Below are positions 26,865 to 35,917 of a stretch of DNA of 64,000 nt, one piece after another; position 1 is the stretch's first letter; the number at the start of each line of letters is the position of its first letter. The position numbers and the translations under genes were made by a program. Origin of the DNA: an uncultured Lachnospiraceae bacterium (lineage in GTDB: Bacteria; Bacillota; Clostridia; Lachnospirales; Lachnospiraceae). Location of the stretch: assembly GCA_947243855.1 (NCBI GenBank), contig CAMXIK010000008.1, positions 1 to 64,000 on the forward strand, given 5' to 3'. A model generated the notes under the pieces. The model was given only the letters and a program-made list of their open reading frames with translations. It was not told where the DNA came from and did not search any database.

Positions 26865-27335
26865 TCACAGTACAAATTCCATCGGCGTATAGATAATACC
26901 GTCCTTCTTTTCCTGCGGGCGCAGATCCCGAAATCCCAGCCTGTGGTAAAACGCAACCCCATAGGGAGAAGCATTTACCGTTACACGCGAGGCCTGCACC
27001 TCCGTCAAGAGGTAATTGGACAAATACTGCATAAGCGCCCGACCAATCCCTCTCCTGTGATACCTTTCATCCACAAAAAGCAGGGAAATATGCGTCCCGT
27101 CGCGCAGGGTAAGCATTCCCACCATTTTTTTCCCATCCAGCGCGACAAACAGTTGGTAAGACCCTACGATAAACATACGGTACAGCGTCGAGTCCGTGAT
27201 AAAATTCTCAAAATTCTTCACGCCCTCAGGAGAGTAGTCGTCCGCCTCGAACCGTAAAAAAGTCCGCCACGCCAACGCCATGGCATCCTCCCATTCATCC
27301 CGGTATGCGCTTCTGATCTGATAAGGTATCTCCAA
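26865..27335 (-). CDS. GNAT-family N-acetyltransferase
   Basis: 156 residues, GCN5-related fold. Acetyl-CoA loop: RYHRRGIGRALMQYL (the R/Q-x-x-G-x-G/A block), preceded by ISLLFVDE, and the C-terminal VNASPYGVAFYHRLGFRDL. The start is doubtful: the frame opens at a TTG (27335) 13 bases after AAGGAG, and no ATG is available. The acceptor substrate cannot be predicted. It lies between the HD gene and ldhA. Confidence 0.82.
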   Translation of the reverse strand: MEIPYQIRSAYRDEWEDAMALAWRTFLRFEADDYSPEGVKNFENFITDSTLYRMFIVGSYQLFVALDGKKMVGMLTLRDGTHISLLFVDERYHRRGIGRALMQYLSNYLLTEVQASRVTVNASPYGVAFYHRLGFRDLRPQEKKDGIIYTPMEFVL

Positions 27336-27408
27336 AACAATTTGCAGCTCCTTTTTAAGTCTCCTTTTTATTTTAACGTATTTTTACTGAAATTACAACC
27401 GGAAGCAA

Positions 27409-28401
27409 TTATTTCGCCGCTTCGCTGCCCACCTTATTCACAAGAGGCAGCCCATTCTCCAACGCATAGGCGTTCTCCAAGGTCACTTTGGCGATGGCCT
27501 GCATAGCCTCCTTGGTGAAAAAGCCCATATGCGAAGTGATCAGCACATTCGGGAAGGTCATAAGTCTGGCCAGATTTTCATCCCGCATAATCTCATTGGA
27601 CTTATCCTCATAAAAAATGCCCTCTTCCTCCTCGTAAACATCCAAACCAACGCCGCCGAATTTTCCAGCCACCAGTCCGTCAATCAACGCGTCTGTATCA
27701 ATCAGGGCGCCTCTTGATGTGTTCACCAGATATACGCCGTCCTTCATATTGGCAATCGTCTGGGCATTAACAAGATGTTTCGTCTCAGAAGTCAACGGAC
27801 AATGCAGGGAAATTACATCGGACCGCTCCATCAGCTCCTGCACCGACACATACTCCGCCTCCACATCCTTATTGGGATAGGGATCATAAGCCAGAACTTC
27901 CATACCGAACCCGTTACAAATGCGGATCATAGCCTGCCCAATCTTTCCCGTTCCCACAACTCCGGCCGTCTTGTGATATAAGTCTACGCCCATAAGGCCG
28001 TACAGGCTCATGTTGAATTCTCTGGTTCTATTGTACGCTTTGTGCGTGTAGCGGTTCACAGTCATAAGCATCGTCATGGCGAACTCCGCCACCGCCTCTG
28101 GGGAATAGCTTGGCACACGAAGAACCTGTATTTTATCTTCCGCCGCCTTCACGTCCACATGGTTAAAACCGGCGCTCCGCAAAAGCAACGCTTTCACGTG
28201 CATATCATAAAGCTGTTGGATCATATTTGCATTGACATAGTCGTTTACAAAAATACAGACCGCGTCATACCCCTTCGCCAAGGAAACTGTCTCCTCATGA
28301 AAAGGCGCTTCATAAAAGTGAATCTCAAACCCATACTCTTTACCCATGGGTTCAAACCAGATTTTGTCATAAGGTTTTGTGCTGAAAAATGCGATTTTCA
28401 T
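27409..28401 (-). CDS. ldhA: D-lactate dehydrogenase
   Basis: Reduces pyruvate to D-lactate with NADH during fermentation. 330 residues, D-isomer 2-hydroxyacid dehydrogenase family. NAD-binding GVVGTGKIGQAMIRI, catalytic arginine in NTSRGALIDTDAL, glutamate in GVGLDVYEEEEG, and the acid/base histidine in ITSHMGFFTKEA. The N-terminus FFSTKPYDKIWFEPM matches LdhA rather than other hydroxyacid enzymes of the family. It is monocistronic, with the terminator of the next gene just upstream. Confidence 0.92.
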   Translation of the reverse strand: MKIAFFSTKPYDKIWFEPMGKEYGFEIHFYEAPFHEETVSLAKGYDAVCIFVNDYVNANMIQQLYDMHVKALLLRSAGFNHVDVKAAEDKIQVLRVPSYSPEAVAEFAMTMLMTVNRYTHKAYNRTREFNMSLYGLMGVDLYHKTAGVVGTGKIGQAMIRICNGFGMEVLAYDPYPNKDVEAEYVSVQELMERSDVISLHCPLTSETKHLVNAQTIANMKDGVYLVNTSRGALIDTDALIDGLVAGKFGGVGLDVYEEEEGIFYEDKSNEIMRDENLARLMTFPNVLITSHMGFFTKEAMQAIAKVTLENAYALENGLPLVNKVGSEAAK

Positions 28402-28503
28402 AGATACTGCCCTCCAAACGTATTGTTTTCCGAAACTTGCGTTTCAGATATCTAGTATATGCATCCGCCGATAAAGTATTCCCGGCGCTTTTTATTGAAA
28501 AAA

Positions 28504-28524
28504 AGACTCTGCCTTGCAGAGTCT
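28504..28524 (-). terminator. Terminator after small exported protein gene
   Basis: AGACTCTGC-CTT-GCAGAGTCT, nine perfect pairs, followed on the minus strand by TTTTTTTC. Confidence 0.85.
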
Positions 28525-28547
28525 CTCGTCATATCTGTTTCCTGCCG

Positions 28548-28883
28548 CTAGTCTTTTTCTGCAAACAAACCTTCAAAAAAACTGCTTACGCTTTCTTTGA
28601 TACTTTGTAAAAATCCCTCTTTTGCGCCTTCCATCGCGCTGTCCATGGCTTCCTCAATCACCTGATCCGCCTGCTCCACCACATCTCCCAAAGCTTCATC
28701 CGCCTGTGCCATCGCCGCAGAGCCATACTCCTCGTACATGCCTTTTACATGATCTGCAATCTCCTCCGCCTCCGATCCGATATTCTCGATCGCGGGAGGC
28801 TGCCCCTCGCGCGGTTGTGTGATTGCCAGATAGGCCACACACAAAATCGCCGCCAGACACAGAAGCTTAAAAAATTTTTTCAT
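28548..28883 (-). CDS. Small exported or membrane-anchored protein
   Basis: 111 residues. A hydrophobic N-terminus (KKFFKLLCLAAILCVAYLAI) acts as signal or anchor; Cys9 and Cys16 do not form a convincing lipobox. The rest is helical and acidic (EEIADHVKGMYEEYGSAAMAQADEALGDVVEQADQVIEE), with heptad-like spacing that suggests an amphipathic or coiled-coil helix. No family is recognised. It lies 13 bases after the hydrolase gene in the same direction, so the two are co-transcribed and end at one terminator. Confidence 0.7.
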   Translation of the reverse strand: MKKFFKLLCLAAILCVAYLAITQPREGQPPAIENIGSEAEEIADHVKGMYEEYGSAAMAQADEALGDVVEQADQVIEEAMDSAMEGAKEGFLQSIKESVSSFFEGLFAEKD

Positions 28884-28896
28884 ATTTTCTCCTCAA

Positions 28897-29847
28897 TCAA
28901 GTAACCTTCTGTAGCATAAAGCGGTAAATATCCCCGTATACATCTTCCCTGTCGGCCTCATTCAATATCTCATGCCTATCACCGGGATAAAGCTTTAACT
29001 GCACCTGTTCCATACCAAGTTCTTCAAAGGAACGAAAAACCTTCTCCACATCCCTGCCATAATTTCCTACCGGATCTTCCTTCCCGGACACGAAAAAGAC
29101 CGGAAGGTTCTTCGGCATCTGCCCCAGTTTCTCCTCATCATATAAATTCCAAATCAATTTCATCAACGTTTGAAATCCGTTTGCCGTAAACACAAAGTTA
29201 CACATGGGATCTTCCTTGTAAGTTTTTGCATTTTCAGGATTTACGCTGACCCAGCTCCCGGAATCCTCCGGGCCGGCATGGAATTTTCTATTATAAGCGC
29301 TGAACAATATTTTATCCAGCCATCTGCATATATGCTTCGGCCCCGCAAGAACACTGAGAACTGTCGCAAACGTCCATGCGAAAATAACCTGCCGCTTGGG
29401 CTGCATACCCGTTCCCATGATAACCGCGCCGTCTATGCCGCTGCCATAACGCATCAAGTAATTGCGCAGGATAAAAGACCCCATGCTGTGTCCTAAAATG
29501 ATATACGGAACGCCCGGATACTGCTCCTGCATCATCTTTTTCAGCCTGTGTTCATCCCGCACAAGCACCGTCGCCGCATCTTCTTTGCAAAAATAACCGC
29601 GCAGCTCTCCCTCTTTGATGGACAAGCCATGTCCCAGATGATCGTCGCCTACCACAAGAATGCCCTTTCCAGCCATATACCGCGCAAAGGTGTCATATCG
29701 GTCAACGTATTCCGACATGCCGTGCACAATCTGCAAAATACAGATAGGCTTCTCTATTTTCGGAATCCACTTAATCGCGTGCAGTCTGTGCTCGCCATCC
29801 CGCGAGCCGAAATAAAATTCCTGTTTTTCTATCATTTTTTCTTCCAT
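28897..29847 (-). CDS. Alpha/beta hydrolase, lysophospholipase-like
   Basis: 316 residues, serine hydrolase of the monoglyceride lipase/lysophospholipase L2 type. Nucleophile elbow GHSMGSFILRNY, oxyanion region IVHGMSEYVDRYD, acid in FFVSGKEDPVGNYG and histidine in YPGDRHEILNEADRED. No signal peptide, so probably cytoplasmic. A second ATG at residue 5 is an equally possible start. It lies between metG and the small exported protein, transcribed in the same direction. Confidence 0.88.
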   Translation of the reverse strand: MEEKMIEKQEFYFGSRDGEHRLHAIKWIPKIEKPICILQIVHGMSEYVDRYDTFARYMAGKGILVVGDDHLGHGLSIKEGELRGYFCKEDAATVLVRDEHRLKKMMQEQYPGVPYIILGHSMGSFILRNYLMRYGSGIDGAVIMGTGMQPKRQVIFAWTFATVLSVLAGPKHICRWLDKILFSAYNRKFHAGPEDSGSWVSVNPENAKTYKEDPMCNFVFTANGFQTLMKLIWNLYDEEKLGQMPKNLPVFFVSGKEDPVGNYGRDVEKVFRSFEELGMEQVQLKLYPGDRHEILNEADREDVYGDIYRFMLQKVT

Positions 29848-29876
29848 TTCACAGCGTCTTCTGACGGATGTTTTTG

Positions 29877-31892
29877 TTAACAGATTTCCGATCCCGACGG
29901 CATGAAGCGCTCCGGTGTCATCACCGCAAGATTGCCGTCCTCGTCAGCCGCGCTCAAAATCATGCCCTCCGACATCTGACCCGCAATCTCTCTGGGTTTC
30001 AGATTGACAAGCACCATGACGCGTTTCCCAATCAGTTCTTCCGGCTTATAATACTGCTTGATGCCCGAAAGAATTTGTCTCGTGCCGCCGCCCACCTGTA
30101 TCTTAAACTTTAAGAGCTTTTTGGACTTGGGCACCTCTTCGCACTCTAGCACCAGCCCTACCTGAAACTGGCATTTATCAAAATCATCGTAGGTAATCTC
30201 CGCTTTCGGCTCAAGCTCCACAAACTTTTCATCCATACCGGACTCTTCCTCTGCGCCCGCCTCGGCTTTTCTCTGGGCAAACATCGCCTCCACCTTTTCC
30301 ATTACCTCCGCAAGATCCTGCCTTGCAAAAAGGATCTCTGGCGTCTGCGTCACCTGCGCGCCGGAAGGATACAGCGTCGACGCTGCAGCATAGTCCTGTT
30401 CTTTCGCACACTTTTCTAACACGGCGAACTCAACCAAAGGCGCGTTCATCTGCTCAGAAATCCGCTTTGCAGTCTCGGGCATATAAGGCTCCAAAAGAGA
30501 AGCGCCCGCCAAAATTGCATTGGAAAGGTTGTAGAGCACAGTTGCCAGTCTGTCGCGCTTTGACTCATCTTTGGCAAGCGCCCACGGCATCGTCTCGTCG
30601 ATATATTTATTGCTGCGCTTAAAAAGCGTAAAGATCTCCGTAATCGCGTCCGCAACCCGCAATTCATCCATTTTGGCAGACACTCTGCTATAGGTATCCG
30701 TCAGAACGCGGAACAGATCCGCATCTACGTCCTCTGCGCCCGCATCCACGCCGATTTTTTTATTTTCCACCTTGCCGCCAAAATATTTATTGCTCATGGA
30801 AATTGTTCTGTTCACCAAATTTCCAAGCGTATTCGCCAAATCGGAGTTCATCCGCTCCACCATGAGATCCCACGTAATCACGCCGTCGTTCTCAAAGGGC
30901 ATCTCATGCAGCACGAAGTAGCGCACTGCGTCCACCCCGAAGAAATCGATCAAATCATCCGCGTAAATCACATTTCCCTTAGACTTACTCATCTTGCCAT
31001 CGCCTTGCAAAAGCCAAGGATGCCCAAACACCCGCTTCGGCAGCGGCTCTCCCATCGCCATCAGGAAAATAGGCCAGTAAATCGTGTGGAAACGGATAAT
31101 ATCCTTGCCAATCAAGTGTAAATCTGCGGGCCAGAACTTCCCATACTGCTCACTGCTTTTCCCGTCGGCATCATACCCGATCCCCGTAATATAGTTTGTC
31201 AGCGCATCCATCCACACATAAATCACATGCTTGTCATCAAAGTCCACAGGGATACCCCATTTATAGGAAGTTCTGGACACACACAAATCCTGTAAACCGG
31301 GCAGAAGGAAATTATTCATCATCTCATTTTTACGAGAGACCGGCTGAATAAATTCCGGATGGGCATTGATATGCGCAATCAGCTTGTCCGCATACTTGCT
31401 CATCTTGAAAAAATATGCCTCTTCCTTCGCTGCCTTCACTTCCCTGCCGCAGTCCGGACACTTACCGTCCACAAGCTGGGACTCCGTCCAAAAAGATTCA
31501 CAGGGCGTACAGTACATTCCCTCATAATATCCCTTATAAATATCTCCCTGCTCGTACAGTTTTTTAAAGATTTTCTGAACCTGTTTTTCATGGTAATCGT
31601 CCGTCGTACGGATAAATTTATCATAAGAGGTATTTAACGCGTCACAGATTCTGCGGATTTCTCCCGCCACACGATCCACATAGGCCTTCGGCGTAACGCC
31701 CGTCTCCTGTGCTTTCAGCTCAATCTTCTGCCCATGCTCGTCCGTACCCGTCTGAAAGAATACGTCATAGCCGTCTTTTCTCTTAAAGCGGGCAATGCTG
31801 TCCGCAAGCACAATTTCATAGCTGTTCCCGATATGCGGAACGCCGGAAGTATAGGCAATCGCCGTTGTAATATAATATTTTCCCTTATTCAT
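29877..31892 (-). CDS. metG: Methionyl-tRNA synthetase
   Basis: Charges tRNA-Met. 671 residues from ATG 31892, which has AAGGAAG before it; an upstream ATG at 31928 falls inside the promoter -10 and cannot be used. Class I motifs: the HIGH equivalent is HIGN in TSGVPHIGNSYE, and KMSKSKGN. The connective peptide has a zinc site (CTPCESF, then CPDCGREV). The C-terminus carries the tRNA-binding OB domain (FQVGLVLECEEVP to the end). No T-box or S-box leader fits between promoter and start. Confidence 0.97.
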   Translation of the reverse strand: MNKGKYYITTAIAYTSGVPHIGNSYEIVLADSIARFKRKDGYDVFFQTGTDEHGQKIELKAQETGVTPKAYVDRVAGEIRRICDALNTSYDKFIRTTDDYHEKQVQKIFKKLYEQGDIYKGYYEGMYCTPCESFWTESQLVDGKCPDCGREVKAAKEEAYFFKMSKYADKLIAHINAHPEFIQPVSRKNEMMNNFLLPGLQDLCVSRTSYKWGIPVDFDDKHVIYVWMDALTNYITGIGYDADGKSSEQYGKFWPADLHLIGKDIIRFHTIYWPIFLMAMGEPLPKRVFGHPWLLQGDGKMSKSKGNVIYADDLIDFFGVDAVRYFVLHEMPFENDGVITWDLMVERMNSDLANTLGNLVNRTISMSNKYFGGKVENKKIGVDAGAEDVDADLFRVLTDTYSRVSAKMDELRVADAITEIFTLFKRSNKYIDETMPWALAKDESKRDRLATVLYNLSNAILAGASLLEPYMPETAKRISEQMNAPLVEFAVLEKCAKEQDYAAASTLYPSGAQVTQTPEILFARQDLAEVMEKVEAMFAQRKAEAGAEEESGMDEKFVELEPKAEITYDDFDKCQFQVGLVLECEEVPKSKKLLKFKIQVGGGTRQILSGIKQYYKPEELIGKRVMVLVNLKPREIAGQMSEGMILSAADEDGNLAVMTPERFMPSGSEIC

Positions 31893-31927
31893 GGCACGCT
31901 TCCTTTCCACTTTCCTTCTAATCTTCA

Positions 31928-31956
31928 AGTCTATCGTAAAGGTGCGCGATTGTCAA
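31928..31956 (-). promoter_or_regulatory. Sigma-A promoter for metG
   Basis: Minus strand: perfect -35 TTGACA (31951-31956), 17-base spacer, -10 TAGACT (31928-31933), giving a leader of about 30 bases. Confidence 0.8.
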
Positions 31957-31979
31957 TTCCCGGTAATTTGCCGCCGGCC

Positions 31980-32915
31980 CTAAAAAATAACGTAGTAATT
32001 TAATACGGCTGCAGAGAGTATGGTATCGCCGGAAGAGCCGAGGTTCTGGGTGTAGGTAAATCCGTTATCCGTAATACTGATGTCGCTTTCGTACCCGTAT
32101 TCACTCCCCTCTACGCTTTTCATCATATACCTATACCTGACATTGTTTGTACTGTCGTATATCTGAAACTGCGCCAGACTCCACCCGCCATGTCCCGTAT
32201 TACAGCTATATAAAACCACAACCCTCGGCCTTTGCCCAAGGGTTACGGTCTGGGTGCTTCCGTGCCCGTAAACCGTAAAAGAACCGCTGGCTGTTTTGAG
32301 TCCTTTCGTACTCTCATAATAAGATTGATTATCCCCGCCTGTCCCTAAAACAAGCTTTCCGTCAACCCACGCCGCTGTGCCCGCCGATAAATTAGCCGCC
32401 GTCGCCGCCGTTACGTCGATCTTCTCCGCGCCTTTTGCCGATCCATCAGTCGCAAGCGCACCGTCCGCATTCTTATATAACTGCGTTCCCGCCGGATAAT
32501 TGTAGGCCGTCACATCAGACGGCACAGACTGGCTGGCCGCAATGCCCTCCAAAATCGTCCGAAAGTCGACGCTTACCGGATCGACGGCCTGATCGGCGGA
32601 AGGCTGCTTATGCACGACGCGAACATCTGCATCCGATTTCACGGAAACCCCGTCTCCCGTTGTAAAATAAGTATTCATCACACCAAGCTGATCAGCCACG
32701 CCCTGCTTAAACTGGTTCATCCGTCCTTCCAGCTTATAAAAATCCTGCGAATCAATCACCACCGCGTCTTTGCCGTTTTGAAACGTAATCTTACCGTGAG
32801 ACTGAAACTTTTGCGGCGCAGTGGCGTCTTCACCTTCCACTGCCCAAGCTGTGCCGCACATCCCAAATGCCATTGTCAAAACCAACACGATTGATAAAAG
32901 TTTTTTCTTCGTCAA
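31980..32915 (-). CDS. Exported protein with tail-fibre-like C-terminal domain
   Basis: 311 residues, last of a three-gene overlapped cluster. It starts at TTG (32915), eight bases after GGAGGAG, overlapping the previous stop by four bases. A clear signal peptide (KKKLLSIVLVLTMAFGMCGTAWA) is followed by a helical region (DFYKLEGRMNQFKQGVADQLG), then a Ser/Thr/Ala-rich stretch with AATAANLSAGTAAWVDGKLVLGT. The C-terminal 90 residues (SFTVYGHGSTQTVTLGQRPRVVVLY to ITDNGFTYTQN and LNYYVIF) have the beta-strand rhythm seen at the ends of phage tail-fibre and adhesin-type proteins. Function unknown; a surface-displayed binding part is inferred. Confidence 0.72.
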   Translation of the reverse strand: MTKKKLLSIVLVLTMAFGMCGTAWAVEGEDATAPQKFQSHGKITFQNGKDAVVIDSQDFYKLEGRMNQFKQGVADQLGVMNTYFTTGDGVSVKSDADVRVVHKQPSADQAVDPVSVDFRTILEGIAASQSVPSDVTAYNYPAGTQLYKNADGALATDGSAKGAEKIDVTAATAANLSAGTAAWVDGKLVLGTGGDNQSYYESTKGLKTASGSFTVYGHGSTQTVTLGQRPRVVVLYSCNTGHGGWSLAQFQIYDSTNNVRYRYMMKSVEGSEYGYESDISITDNGFTYTQNLGSSGDTILSAAVLNYYVIF

Positions 32916-33796
32916 TTTACTTTCTCCTCCATATTCTGATTTATTTGTTCTTCCATCCCTATCTGGCTTTCCTCCACAACACAGTCGTTTCCAGAAACAG
33001 ATCCTTCCGGCAGTCCGCTTTGCTCCGGCGGCGCCTCTTCCTCTATAGCCTCGGACAGCTCTGGTAATAGCGCGTCCTCCACCGAGTTTTCAGACACGGA
33101 TGCGTTCTCCGTCTCTACCTCTTCTTCCGTCTGGTATCCGCAGTCGATACAAGTCTTCGTGTAATGTGTCCCAGACGGATTAAGCGTATGGGAAAAAGCG
33201 TAATGCTCCTCCTCAATGGGCTCGTATCCCGGACAATACGCCGTACCGTCCAAAAGGCATCTGCTTCGATGGCAGGTTTCATCCACTATGTCGAACGTCA
33301 AGGTATGAGCCGCTTCTCTCTCCCATTGATACCCGCAGATACATTGATAACGTCTGCCATGAAACTCCTTATCCCCGCTTACGATCATGCAGTCTTCTTC
33401 GTTTTCCGCTCTATGCTTGTCTGTCAGCTCCATCCCGCAAAGGATGCAGTGTCTCGTATGAGCGCCGTCATTTACATCTTTGTATTCCCACCGATGGATG
33501 TGCGTGTACTCCGCCGGGTCAAAAACCTCTCCCGAAACCGCAGACAGTTTTCCATACAGAAGGGAAAAATCCGCCGCATAAATTCCCGCCTCCTCCGCGC
33601 TGTCCCGATAGATCAGATTCCCCCGGGAAACAAGCGTCTGCTCCTGCAATATCCCCTTTTCCTCCGCACTCTGTTCTTTCGCCTGTACAACCGGCCGCCC
33701 TGTCAAGGACAGCGCCGCTATGCATAAACTGGCGCAGCAAACGGCCGTTCCTATCCCAATTTGTTTTTTCACTGTTTTCCTCCTTATTCCGCTCAT
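32912..33796 (-). CDS. Exported Cys/His-repeat protein
   Basis: 294 residues, middle gene of the cluster, overlapping its neighbours by four bases on both sides. Signal peptide or anchor at about 10-40 (IGIGTAVCCASLCIAALSLT). The central region (about 98-235) repeats a pattern of His...His...Cys-x-x-Cys-Gly: HTRHCILCGMEL, RRYQCICGYQW, and THYTKTCIDCGYQTEE, with a further CHRSRC. These look like small metal- or disulphide-stabilised knuckles found in some clostridial surface proteins. The C-terminal 60 residues are acidic and low complexity. No enzyme motif is seen. Confidence 0.72.
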   Translation of the reverse strand: MSGIRRKTVKKQIGIGTAVCCASLCIAALSLTGRPVVQAKEQSAEEKGILQEQTLVSRGNLIYRDSAEEAGIYAADFSLLYGKLSAVSGEVFDPAEYTHIHRWEYKDVNDGAHTRHCILCGMELTDKHRAENEEDCMIVSGDKEFHGRRYQCICGYQWEREAAHTLTFDIVDETCHRSRCLLDGTAYCPGYEPIEEEHYAFSHTLNPSGTHYTKTCIDCGYQTEEEVETENASVSENSVEDALLPELSEAIEEEAPPEQSGLPEGSVSGNDCVVEESQIGMEEQINQNMEEKVN

Positions 33797-34728
33797 TTTC
33801 CTTGATTCGGCATCAGATAAAGCGTGTTCGTCTCCTCCTCGTAGCGGTAGGCAAGCGCCTCCGAAGAAATCGTTTCCATCTTCTCATTTAGTTTCTCGTT
33901 TATCTTATCCAACGCGGCCTGAAACTCCTTTTCCAAATCATTGATCGTATTGTCCAGATGATCGACTCGCTTATCAATCTCTTTCATATTTTCTCCCAGC
34001 GCTTTTTCCAGATCCTTTTCCACCTCAGACAACCGCTTCCAAAGTTCCTTATCCTCTTTTTCCAACGCTTTGATCTTCTCCCGGACGCCCGCCATATCTG
34101 TGCGCGTCTGTTCTATTTCGTTGCGAAGCGTTACGATCTGCTCCTGTATCATGGGAATCTTCTCTCCGTCTAATGTTTGTATTACATTCGACAGGTTTGT
34201 CATCTTCTCTTCCAACGCGCTGATATTTTTTACTACGGTCTCCGTCTCTTTCTCCAACACGGCCAGCTTTTCCATCACCTTTGTTTCACCGCCCTGATAT
34301 TCTTTGATGATCGTGGCAATGTCCGTCTGCGCCTGTTTCATCGTAGACTGCAGCTCTTTGATCTTCTCCGCCAGCGCATTTGTGTTCGTAAGGTATTCCT
34401 GCCGCAGCTCCTCCCCGGAATCTGCGGACATATACTCCGCCATCTTCTCTTCATAAGTAGCCGCCACAAGTCCCGCCGCCTGCGTCTCCTGCGCTTCCTG
34501 CGACGCCTGTAAGTCTTGGTTCGCTTGCAATTCGGCCGCTTTCCTCGCCGCTTCTTCCTTCTTTTTTTCCTGTACGCCGTGTCCCCACCACAAAAGTAGA
34601 AGCAATATCACAATAACCACCACGGCTACAGCGCCGATCACCGCCACGGAAAGCTGGTTCTCCTTCCTCTCCGGGTCCTCTCTCCACTCGTTCATAAAAT
34701 CTGACAGCTTTGTCATTAATTCACGCAT
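33793..34728 (-). CDS. Membrane-anchored coiled-coil protein
   Basis: 311 residues, first gene of the cluster (AAGGAGG before the ATG). A short cytoplasmic start (RELMTKLSDFMNEWREDPERK) precedes one strong membrane segment (about 27-47, VAVIGAVAVVVIVILLLLLWW). The rest is nearly continuous predicted coiled coil (about 55-290), rich in Glu, Lys and Gln with heptads, for example EIEQTRTDMAGVREKIKALE. It ends SSEALAYRYEEETNTLYLMPNQGK. The topology suggests a rod reaching from the membrane, or a scaffold for the two exported partners. Function unknown. Confidence 0.75.
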   Translation of the reverse strand: MRELMTKLSDFMNEWREDPERKENQLSVAVIGAVAVVVIVILLLLLWWGHGVQEKKKEEAARKAAELQANQDLQASQEAQETQAAGLVAATYEEKMAEYMSADSGEELRQEYLTNTNALAEKIKELQSTMKQAQTDIATIIKEYQGGETKVMEKLAVLEKETETVVKNISALEEKMTNLSNVIQTLDGEKIPMIQEQIVTLRNEIEQTRTDMAGVREKIKALEKEDKELWKRLSEVEKDLEKALGENMKEIDKRVDHLDNTINDLEKEFQAALDKINEKLNEKMETISSEALAYRYEEETNTLYLMPNQGK

Positions 34729-35005
34729 AAAAACCTCCTTATTTCACTTTTCTTTTTCTTTCAACATTTGGAATCAGCGGCGATCTGCCGTAGACCCGCG
34801 CGGAAAATGCGCGGAATAAAGTATACTTTAATATGTCTCCAAAGATTGTATCCTCACGATACCAAATCCGCTTCCCTTTTGCAATATCGGAATAGTGCAC
34901 AAGCTTTTATAAATAAAAAGGAACCAGAGCGCCCTTTTCCCTGATACGCTCTGGTTATTCTTGTGACAAACGGAATTTCGTTATGTCCTATTTCACTCAA
35001 ATTAT
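34729..35005. other. Intergenic region between coiled-coil cluster and map
   Basis: Contains the map terminator (34922-34956), a 12-base palindrome AAAGTATACTTT (around 34816-34829) and an inverted repeat CCGCGC...GCGCGG just before it. These lie in the presumed promoter region of the three-gene cluster. A possible -35/-10 pair (TTGCAA, 17 bases, TATCGT) lies near 34850-34885 on the minus strand but is weak. No gene is seen. Confidence 0.5.
34922..34956 (-). terminator. Terminator after map
   Basis: AACCAGAGCG (34922-34931) pairs with CGCTCTGGTT (34947-34956). On the minus strand CCTTTTTATTT follows. Confidence 0.8.
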
Positions 35006-35878
35006 TCAATATGTCAGGATCTCGTACCCATCCTCTGTGACCGCTAACGTGACCTCCCACTGGGCGGAAGGCTTGCCATCTTCGGTATAAACTGTCCACC
35101 CGTCTTCATCGTCGATATAGATATCCGCCTTCCCCATATTCACCATGGGTTCAATGGTAAACACCATCCCCGGCACCATCAGCATTTCCGTCCCCTTTGG
35201 CGTCACATAACTAACAAAAGGCTCCTCGTGAAATTCCAAACCAATACCGTGCCCGCCGATCTCCCGCACAATGGAATAGCCGTTCTTCTTCGCGTGGTCG
35301 TTAATCGCCTGCGCCATATCCCCCAAGAAATTCCACGGCTTCACCTGTTCCAATCCCACGTCAATACATTCCCGCGCCACCTGTACCAATCTGCGCGTCT
35401 CCTCCGGCACATTCCCCAGCATAAACATGCGCGAGGAATCCGAAAAATAACCCTTATAAATCGTAGACACATCCACATTGACAATATCGCCGTCTTTGAG
35501 AAGCCTGTTCTCGTCCGGAATGCCGTGGCATACCACCTCGTTGATGGAAGTACAGACGCTCTTCGGGAAGCCCTCATAATGAAGGGGCGCCGCTATGCCG
35601 CCCATCTCCTTGGTCATATCGCTGACAAGCCGGTCGATCTCCTCCGTACTCATGCCGATATGAATCTGCTTTTCAACTTCATCCAAAATCGCAATATTCA
35701 GCTTACTGCTCTCTCTGATTCCCTGAAGCTGTTCAGGCGTTTTCAGAATATCATGGTTCGGGACCATATGCCCTTGCAGAGCATACGTCTCAATTTTCTC
35801 ATCCATCGCCATGTGGCACGCTTTATATTTTCTTCCGCTGCCGCACCAGCAGGCGTCGTTCCTTCCCAGTTTTTTCAT
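35006..35878 (-). CDS. map: Methionine aminopeptidase type I with SEC-C zinc motif
   Basis: Removes the initiator Met from nascent proteins. 290 residues. The N-terminal extension MKKLGRNDACWCGSGRKYKACH is a SEC-C-type zinc motif (C10, C12, C21, H22) like that of SecA tails, which may dock the enzyme at the ribosome. The catalytic domain has the metal ligands of the family in VNVDVSTIYKGYFSDSSRMF (two Asp), GHGIGLEFHEEP (His), TIEPMVNMG (Glu) and QWEVTLAV (Glu). It is a single gene with its own terminator, beside an acquired R-M gene. Confidence 0.95.
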   Translation of the reverse strand: MKKLGRNDACWCGSGRKYKACHMAMDEKIETYALQGHMVPNHDILKTPEQLQGIRESSKLNIAILDEVEKQIHIGMSTEEIDRLVSDMTKEMGGIAAPLHYEGFPKSVCTSINEVVCHGIPDENRLLKDGDIVNVDVSTIYKGYFSDSSRMFMLGNVPEETRRLVQVARECIDVGLEQVKPWNFLGDMAQAINDHAKKNGYSIVREIGGHGIGLEFHEEPFVSYVTPKGTEMLMVPGMVFTIEPMVNMGKADIYIDDEDGWTVYTEDGKPSAQWEVTLAVTEDGYEILTY

Positions 35879-35917
35879 GATCGTGTCATCTCCGTTTCCT
35901 TAACCTTACCTATCATA

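Noticed and set aside
31893-31979. T-box or S-box leader in front of metG
   Set aside because: The promoter leaves a leader of only about 30 bases, and no T-box or SAM riboswitch core sequence is present.
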